From Anaerofustis butyriciformans (lineage in GTDB: Bacteria > Bacillota > Clostridia > Eubacteriales > Anaerofustaceae), in contig NZ_JAYFFH010000007.1 of assembly GCF_036289385.1 (NCBI RefSeq), positions 1 to 64,000 of the forward strand: a stretch of 64,000 bases of DNA. Reading direction: 5' to 3'. The notes below the pieces were generated by a model. The model searched no databases. It was not told the DNA's origin and was given only the letters and a program-made list of their open reading frames with translations. Positions 61,195 through 64,000 of the stretch are shown one piece after another (position 1 is the first letter of the stretch; every line of letters starts with the position of its first letter). Position numbers and translations under genes: made by a program.

Positions 61195-62538
61195 TTATTT
61201 ATTGCTTCTTCTCCAGATGTTCATTTTTTCTGCTTCTTTAATAAGTTCTTCTCTGAAGTCAGGATGAGCAACACTGATTAAAGCTTCAGCTTTTTGCCAT
61301 GTAGAAAGTCCTTTTAAGTTTACTTTACCATATTCTGTTACAACATAGTGAGTATTTGCTCTTGTATCTGTAACTACTGAACCAGGGTGAAGTGTTGGTA
61401 AGATACGAGATTTTAATTCACCTTGTTTGTTTTTGAATGTAGAAGATAAGCAGATAAAGCTTTTACCTCCTTTTGATAAGTAAGCACCAAGAACGAAGTC
61501 AAGTTGTCCGCCTGCTCCAGAAATTTGTTTTGTTCCTGAAGATTCAGAGCTTACTTGTCCGAATAAGTCAATATCAACAGCATTGTTGATTGAGATGAAG
61601 TTATCATGTTCAGAGATAACTCTTACATCGTTTGTATAATCAACAGGAACTGACATACATTCTGGGTTGTCATTTAAGTAATCATATAATTTTTTTGTAC
61701 CTGCTGCAAATGCATATGTTTGACGGAATCTGTTTAAGTTCTTTTTAGAACCATTGATTTTGCCTGCGTTTGCAATATCAACAAAACCGTCTACAAACAT
61801 TTCTGTATGAACACCAAGGTCTTTTAAGTCTGATTCTGCGATTAAAGAACCAACTGCGTTTGGCATTCCACCGATACCAAGTTGTAAACAAGCTCCATTA
61901 GGGATTTCTTCAACGATTAGTTTTGCAACTGTTTTATCAACGTCTGTTGCAGCTCCTCCGCCACCCATTTCAGCCATTGGAGGGTTGTCTCCTTCGATAA
62001 TCATATCTACATTTGAGATATGAACTGCAGATTCAAATCCGCCTAAACATCTTGGTACATTTTCGTTTACTTCAACAATAACTTTTTTTGCTGTTTCGCA
62101 TACAGCCATTAAGTGTGAAGCACTTGGTCCAAAACTAAAGTATCCATGGTTATCCATTGGAGAAACTTGCATAACAGCAACATCTGCTCCCGGAGTATTT
62201 CCATCTCTATAGTATCTTGGAAGTTCTGAGTAACGAATTGGCGCATAGAATGAGAATCCTTTAGCCACTGCTTTTCTTTCAATTCCGCCCATATGCCAAG
62301 AGTTCCATGTGAAATGATCTTTTGCATCTTCAAGTTTGAAGATTTCAGGTTCCCACATTAAGATACCGCCTCTTACGTTTACGTCTTTTAAGTTAGGCAT
62401 TAATTTTGCTAATTCTTTGTCGAATGCAACAGGAGTTGTTGCTGTCCAACCGTAATCAATCCAATCGCCTGATTTTACTGTTTTTGCTGCTTGTTCAGCA
62501 CTTACTAATTTTTGTTCATATTCTTTTTTATAATCCAT
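61195..62538 (-). CDS. but: Butyryl-CoA:acetate CoA-transferase
   Basis: 447 residues. Begins MDYKKEYEQKLVSAEQAAKTVKSGDWIDYGW, as in the gut butyrate producers' But enzyme. The C-terminal signature is ISGAGGQLDFVLGAYLSKGGKSFICL, with the thioester Glu expected in FGQVSSESSG. Transfers CoA from butyryl-CoA to acetate, releasing butyrate and regenerating acetyl-CoA, the last step of the pathway at 16.5-22.4 kb. AGAGGAT precedes the ATG. Strong codon bias suggests high expression. Confidence 0.92.
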   Translation of the reverse strand: MDYKKEYEQKLVSAEQAAKTVKSGDWIDYGWTATTPVAFDKELAKLMPNLKDVNVRGGILMWEPEIFKLEDAKDHFTWNSWHMGGIERKAVAKGFSFYAPIRYSELPRYYRDGNTPGADVAVMQVSPMDNHGYFSFGPSASHLMAVCETAKKVIVEVNENVPRCLGGFESAVHISNVDMIIEGDNPPMAEMGGGGAATDVDKTVAKLIVEEIPNGACLQLGIGGMPNAVGSLIAESDLKDLGVHTEMFVDGFVDIANAGKINGSKKNLNRFRQTYAFAAGTKKLYDYLNDNPECMSVPVDYTNDVRVISEHDNFISINNAVDIDLFGQVSSESSGTKQISGAGGQLDFVLGAYLSKGGKSFICLSSTFKNKQGELKSRILPTLHPGSVVTDTRANTHYVVTEYGKVNLKGLSTWQKAEALISVAHPDFREELIKEAEKMNIWRRSNK

Positions 62539-62633
62539 ATTAGTATCCTCTCGTTTATTTGAATTATTTATATTTTATCATTAATAACTATTAAGGGTCA
62601 ATAGCTTAAAGTTTTAAATCAGTAAAAAATTAC

Positions 62634-63575
62634 TTATTTTTTTCTCATTTTATTTCTTATTCTTATATCTGAACTGATAAAATGTAAATATTTAAAATTA
62701 CTTACTATCCTTGAATATATTCTTGATTTGTATTTATCGCTTATTTCATTGAGATTAAGATTTGTTGTTATTATCATTTTTTTATTGTAAGTGATTCTAT
62801 AATCAATTAATTTTAATATTTCATTGTTAACATATTCACTTTGGGTTTCTATTCCAAGGTCATCAAGAATTAATAAATCTGCATTTAATATATTTTGTTT
62901 ATCTTCTTCTAAAGATGGATTAGAGAAATTTTTTATTGCATCTTCAAATTCTCTTGCAGTTAAACAAACAACACTATATCCTTTTTTTAATAAAACCTTT
63001 CCTGTTGCAGCTGCAAGAAAAGTCTTTCCACTTCCAACTTTACCTGACATTAGTAAACCTATGTTATTATTACTGTCATTAAATTCATTTATAAACCTTA
63101 AAGATTGTTGTTTATTTTTTAAAATATTTTCCCTTGGTGATATTTCTCCTTTTTTTGATTCATTAGTAAATAGATTTTCATTAAATTCTTCAAAGCTTCC
63201 CTTTCTAAAAAGTAAAGGGTGAGGTTTTACATTAAAATGTAAAAATTCTTTTAAGCAATCACACATATGTCCGTTTATATATCCTGTATCTTTGCATTTA
63301 TTACAGTCGTATTTTACCTCCAAGAAATTTTCATCAAAACCCTTTTTTATTAATTCTTCTCTTAATTGATTATTTAGTTTTGTTTCTTTTTCTTTGTATT
63401 TTTCACTACTTAGATTACCAAGACAAGCGCTTATTCCAAGTTCGTTAATTTCGTTAAGGATTTTCTTTATTTTAGGATAATTTTGTTTTACATAATCTAT
63501 TTTTCTTTCTAATTCTTTTTCTTTTAAATGTCTTTTATTGTTAAAATCAATCATTTTTTTTTCGTTAATATTCAT
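62634..63575 (-). CDS. DnaC/DnaI-type helicase loader ATPase
   Basis: 313 residues. An N-terminal helical region, a zinc-binding Cys cluster (CNKCKDTGYINGHMCDC, about 91-107), then AAA+ with Walker A GKVGSGKTFLAA (about 178) and Walker B LLILDDLGIE (about 233), plus sensor region TTNLNLNEI. Loads the replicative helicase at the primosome. It starts 3 bases before the DnaD-type gene's stop; GAGGAT lies upstream. Confidence 0.9.
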   Translation of the reverse strand: MNINEKKMIDFNNKRHLKEKELERKIDYVKQNYPKIKKILNEINELGISACLGNLSSEKYKEKETKLNNQLREELIKKGFDENFLEVKYDCNKCKDTGYINGHMCDCLKEFLHFNVKPHPLLFRKGSFEEFNENLFTNESKKGEISPRENILKNKQQSLRFINEFNDSNNNIGLLMSGKVGSGKTFLAAATGKVLLKKGYSVVCLTAREFEDAIKNFSNPSLEEDKQNILNADLLILDDLGIETQSEYVNNEILKLIDYRITYNKKMIITTNLNLNEISDKYKSRIYSRIVSNFKYLHFISSDIRIRNKMRKK

Positions 63576-63577
63576 GA

Positions 63578-64000
63578 TTAATCCTCACTCATCATTTTTA
63601 TAATATCTTCTTCATTATAATATTCATAATCAAGATCTGCTTGTATCGTTTCTTTTGTACTTGAAGGTTTATTATATTGTTTATTGCTGTTTTGAGGTTT
63701 TGTGTTTTTATCTTTGTTTATATACATGCTATAAATTACACTATCAACATATTTAAAGCTTGGTTTGTTTGTTGCAATGGTTTCGTCACAGGCTTTTAAA
63801 ATTTGTTCCATACTTAATTTATATTCATCAAGCCATTTATCCACAAGATTTTCTTCAGGTTTTGTAATAAATGTTCCTCTTGTATTAAGTCCAAGATATT
63901 TAAATATTTTTTGATATTCTTGATATCTTTTATCGCTTTTGTTAAATTCCATTGCGGCTTCGTCAAAGGTTTTTATTCCTTTTGAGTGGAAGTCCATTGC
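63578..64000 (-). CDS. DnaD-domain primosome protein, 5' end beyond the window
   Basis: At least 139 residues visible. KYLGLNTRGTFITKPEENLVDKWLDEYKLSMEQILKACDETIATNKPSFKYVDSVIYSMYINKD is a DnaD/DnaB C-terminal (DDBH2) domain, followed by an Asn/Gln/Lys-rich tail. The ATG at 63997 is internal to the domain region, so the gene very probably begins beyond the right edge. Operon with the helicase loader, as in other Firmicutes. Confidence 0.85.
   Translation of the reverse strand, partial: AMDFHSKGIKTFDEAAMEFNKSDKRYQEYQKIFKYLGLNTRGTFITKPEENLVDKWLDEYKLSMEQILKACDETIATNKPSFKYVDSVIYSMYINKDKNTKPQNSNKQYNKPSSTKETIQADLDYEYYNEEDIIKMMSED

Noticed and set aside
61195..62538. Second 4-hydroxybutyrate CoA-transferase
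   Set aside because: The N-terminus and active-site region fit butyryl-CoA:acetate CoA-transferase much better, and it is not linked to abfD.

Overview
The window comes from an AT-rich, anaerobic, spore-forming member of the Firmicutes (class Clostridia). Evidence: a SpoIIP sporulation gene, T-box and TPP leaders, CIRCE and sigma-54 control sites, a complete acetyl-CoA-to-butyrate operon with Rex next to it, and 4-hydroxybutyryl-CoA dehydratase, an enzyme of strictly anaerobic metabolism. I cannot name the species from sequence alone. No phage, insertion sequence or CRISPR array is visible, and apart from one damaged surface-protein locus the window looks like core chromosome.

Layout. 1-6.5 kb: the 3' part of a 5S rRNA, an L,D-transpeptidase, CBS-domain and TRIC-like membrane proteins, a lipoprotein, and a YtrA-type GntR/ABC operon with its own palindromic operator. 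6.5-12.8 kb: a broken cell-surface protein, a MarR/FUSC exporter pair under a large palindrome, and an Hsp20 gene behind a CIRCE element. 12.9-28 kb: a COG4091-type oxidoreductase, spoIIP, rex, the operon thl-crt-hbd-bcd-etfB-etfA, and, on the other strand, 4-hydroxybutyryl-CoA dehydratase plus a CoA-transferase behind a consensus sigma-54 promoter; then a polysaccharide deacetylase and two HAD phosphatases. 28-37.8 kb: Sua5, RpiB, dCMP deaminase and the F-type ATP synthase operon, with epsilon placed before beta and a c subunit carrying a sodium-type ion site; a tRNA-Lys follows. 37.8-51.4 kb: a GntR/glycerol-1-phosphate dehydrogenase pair, a SecB-like protein, a tryptophan T-box controlling an ABC transporter (trpXYZ type), glycerol kinase, an RpiR regulator, an ECF transporter operon with a PHP hydrolase, and deoD. 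51.4-64 kb: rel, metG, two folate genes, a sigma-54 activator, a NifU-like/Cys-rich/HhH cassette, a TPP riboswitch in front of a frameshifted thiT, an XRE regulator, a DUF6440-like small gene, butyryl-CoA:acetate CoA-transferase, and primosomal DnaC/DnaI- and DnaD-type genes.

How it fits together. Acetyl-CoA is condensed and reduced to butyryl-CoA by Thl, Hbd, Crt and Bcd/Etf, and butyrate is released by the CoA-transferase at 61-62 kb. 4-Hydroxybutyrate can join at crotonyl-CoA through the CoA-transferase/dehydratase pair at 22.5-25.3 kb. The strongest regulatory observation is that the sigma-54 promoter of this second route has an upstream 14-base palindrome, TTGCAAAAATGCAA, found in identical form just upstream of the PAS-AAA-Fis activator gene 33 kb away, which makes that activator the likely controller of 4-hydroxybutyrate use.
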